Origin: SURF-32 sp964648365
GTDB lineage: Bacteria; Planctomycetota; Phycisphaerae; UBA1845
Reading direction: 5' to 3'
NCBI GenBank assembly: GCA_964648365.1
Contig: CAZYLK010000255.1
Coordinates: 1-6,691, forward strand
DNA length: 6,691 bases
Shown: positions 5,409 to 6,691 of the stretch, in pieces
Layout of the letters: each line of letters begins with the position of its first letter
Numbering within the stretch: position 1 is the stretch's first letter
The notes under the pieces: generated by a model
Databases searched by the model: none
Seen by the model: only the letters and a program-made list of their open reading frames with translations
Told to the model about the DNA's origin: nothing
Position numbers and translations under genes: made by a program

Positions 5409-6157
5409 CGGATCGGAAGCAGGAGGTGCTTGAACTGCACAAGGCGGCGGCGACCGGCGATCTTTCCGCGTTGATGGCGTTGCTGAACAGGTCCGTTGAC
5501 CCGGATGCGGCGGATGCGAAGGGTGTGAGAGCGCTGCACCACGCGGCGCGCGAGGGGCAGGCCGAGGTCGTGACGCTGCTGCTGGACCGTGGCGGGTGTC
5601 CCAATGCGGCCGACAAATCAGGACTGACGCCGCTGCACCTGGCGACCGGGGGCGGGAGGGTCGGCGCGGCACGGGCGCTGCTGGAGCGCGGCGCGGAGGT
5701 GGACGTGGATTCGCTAGTTCTCGCGCACGACCGCAGCGACCGGCGCATGCTCAAGCTGCTGCACGACTTCGGGCTGCGAAACGCCATCGCCAAGGGAGAC
5801 CGCCAGGAGGAGGTCGAGCAGTTCCTGGCCGACGGGGCGTCGGTGAACGCCCGTGACGCCGACCTGTGCACGCCGCTGCATGCCGCGGCCTCGGCCGGGA
5901 ATGCGGAGGCAGCCAGGGTACTGATCGCGCACGGTGCCGAGATCGACGCGCGGGACGCCGGCGGCGAAACGCCGTTGCACAAGGCGGCGGCGCACGGGGC
6001 GGGCGACGTGGTCGAGCTGCTTGTGGCGCACGGCGCCGACGTGGCGGCCCCGGACCAGGCGGGGATGACGCCGGAAAACTATGCCCGCACGATGGGCCGG
6101 CAGGCTCTGGCCGCGAGGCTGGGAGAGTTGCGGCAGCGAAGCGCGCCCGCGCGCTGA
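5405..6157 (+). CDS. Ankyrin-repeat protein
   Basis: A 250-residue soluble protein made almost wholly of ankyrin repeats, which serve as protein-binding scaffolds. Canonical units are at about 40-71 (ALHHAAREGQAEVVTLLLDRG), 73-102 (TPLHLAT), 154-185 (TPLHAAASAGNAEAARVLIAHGA) and 187-217 (TPLHKAAAHGAGDVVELLVAHGAD), with capping or degenerate units at 8-35, 103-124, 125-150 and 220-240. No signal peptide, membrane segment or fused enzyme domain is seen, so it is probably intracellular. The start at 5405 is chosen because the first ankyrin helix begins at residue 8 and the residues encoded upstream are not protein-like. GAGGAG lies only 2 nt before the ATG, closer than usual; translation may depend on coupling through the ATGA overlap. 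It precedes the relaxase gene by 101 bases on the same strand, so both may share a transcript. Its partner is unknown. Confidence 0.9.
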   Translation: MTDRKQEVLELHKAAATGDLSALMALLNRSVDPDAADAKGVRALHHAAREGQAEVVTLLLDRGGCPNAADKSGLTPLHLATGGGRVGAARALLERGAEVDVDSLVLAHDRSDRRMLKLLHDFGLRNAIAKGDRQEEVEQFLADGASVNARDADLCTPLHAAASAGNAEAARVLIAHGAEIDARDAGGETPLHKAAAHGAGDVVELLVAHGADVAAPDQAGMTPENYARTMGRQALAARLGELRQRSAPAR

Positions 6158-6236
6158 TTCGGCCGGGTGGTTGCGTGAAGCGCCGTGAAAGAAATCAACC
6201 CCCGCGCGAACAAGTTCTTGACGATGGCGAATGACG

Positions 6237-6251
6237 CGGTAGGAACTACCG
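6237..6251 (+). promoter_or_regulatory. Hairpin just before the relaxase start
   Basis: CGGTAG and CTACCG form a 6-bp perfect stem around a GAA loop, ending 7 nt before the relaxase ATG at 6259. The only ribosome-binding-like bases upstream of that ATG (AGGA, 6241-6244) lie in this stem and loop. The hairpin could limit translation of the relaxase or be a protein-binding site. Confidence 0.4.
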
Positions 6252-6258
6252 GGTCACC

Positions 6259-6691
6259 ATGCTTCGCATCACCCAGAACAACTCGCCGGACCGGGCCAAG
6301 AGCTACTACTCGACCTCCGACTACTACTCGGAGGGGCAGGAACTCGTCGGCGTCTGGAAAGGCAAGGGGGCGGCGCGTCTCGGGCTGTCGGGCACCGTGG
6401 GGCGCGAGGACTGGGACGCCCTGTGCGAGAACCGCCACCCGGCGACCGGCGAGACGCTGACGCCGCGCACGAAGCGCGAGCGGCGCGTCGGCTATGACTT
6501 CAACTTCCACGTGCCGAAGTCGGTCTCGATCCTCTACGGCCTCACGTGCGACGAACGCATCCTGGACGCCTTCCGCGCGTCGGTCGAGGCGACGATGGAA
6601 GACATCGAAGCCGAGATGCAGACGCGCGTGCGCGCCGGCGGGCGCAACGAGGACCGCACGACCGGCAACATGGTCATCGGCGAGTTCGTGC
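6259..6691 (+). CDS. Conjugative relaxase, MobF/TrwC family, N-terminal part (runs off the window)
   Basis: The first 144 residues of a TrwC-type relaxase, the enzyme that nicks the transfer origin and stays covalently bound to the 5' end of the transferred strand. The N-terminal tyrosine motif is present: YY at 16-17 and YY at 22-23 in KSYYSTSDYYSEGQ, matching the catalytic tyrosine pairs of R388 TrwC. Next are WKGKGAARLGLSG (33-45), the GYDFNFHVPKSVSIL block (78-92) corresponding to TrwC's LTFSAPKSVS, and TTGNMVIGEFV (134-144), which in the family leads directly into the metal-binding His triad, here beyond the edge. The frame has a stop at 6232-6234 and its first ATG at 6259, which fits the family's start. 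A helicase domain normally follows in this family but cannot be checked. It shows that a conjugative or mobilisable element lies here or to the right. Confidence 0.95.
   Translation, partial: MLRITQNNSPDRAKSYYSTSDYYSEGQELVGVWKGKGAARLGLSGTVGREDWDALCENRHPATGETLTPRTKRERRVGYDFNFHVPKSVSILYGLTCDERILDAFRASVEATMEDIEAEMQTRVRAGGRNEDRTTGNMVIGEFV

Noticed and set aside
5341..5982. 213-codon Ser/Ala-rich open frame on the minus strand
   Set aside because: It is opposite the ankyrin gene, and its composition is what the complement of ankyrin codons gives.
6185..6460. 91-codon open frame on the plus strand
   Set aside because: It overlaps the relaxase in another frame and becomes an Arg/Thr/Pro-rich run there.

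Overview
This is a GC-rich bacterial window. It ends inside a conjugative MobF relaxase gene, so it probably lies on or at the edge of a plasmid or integrative conjugative element. The taxon cannot be fixed. Sec-type signal peptides, a type IV prepilin-like protein and PhoB-type promoter boxes suggest a Gram-negative bacterium, Proteobacteria-like, but this is inference.

Layout from left to right. Bases 1-293 hold no gene I can support. A small polytopic membrane protein (294-704, minus) is followed by a 250-base intergenic stretch with GC-rich palindromes, then an isolated pseudopilin-like gene (956-1804, plus). Convergent to it is a two-gene minus-strand operon for small secreted cysteine-rich proteins (2359-2835, then 1846-2298). 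Divergent from that operon is a cytoplasmic protein built of eight 41-residue tandem repeats (3117-4517, plus). An intrinsic terminator (about 4552-4580) serves a third minus-strand gene for a small secreted cysteine-rich protein (4616-4978). Then come a gene-poor stretch of about 320 bases with two possible mini-ORFs, an ankyrin-repeat protein (5405-6157, plus), and the relaxase N-terminus (6259 to beyond the right edge, plus).

The most interesting signal is regulatory. Both minus-strand promoters that drive the secreted cysteine-rich proteins carry direct 7-base half-sites of the TGTCA type with an 11-base period. In both, exactly 10 bases separate the last half-site from a -10 hexamer. This is the layout of the E. 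coli phoA Pho box. One promoter has four half-sites in a row (5045-5084); the other has two half-sites and a perfect TATAAT (2896-2929). The window therefore appears to encode a set of phosphate-starvation (PhoB-type) regulated exported proteins that I do not recognise. The unrecognised 41-residue repeat protein sits between them. How these genes work together is unknown; shared regulation of the three secreted proteins is the only link the sequence supports.
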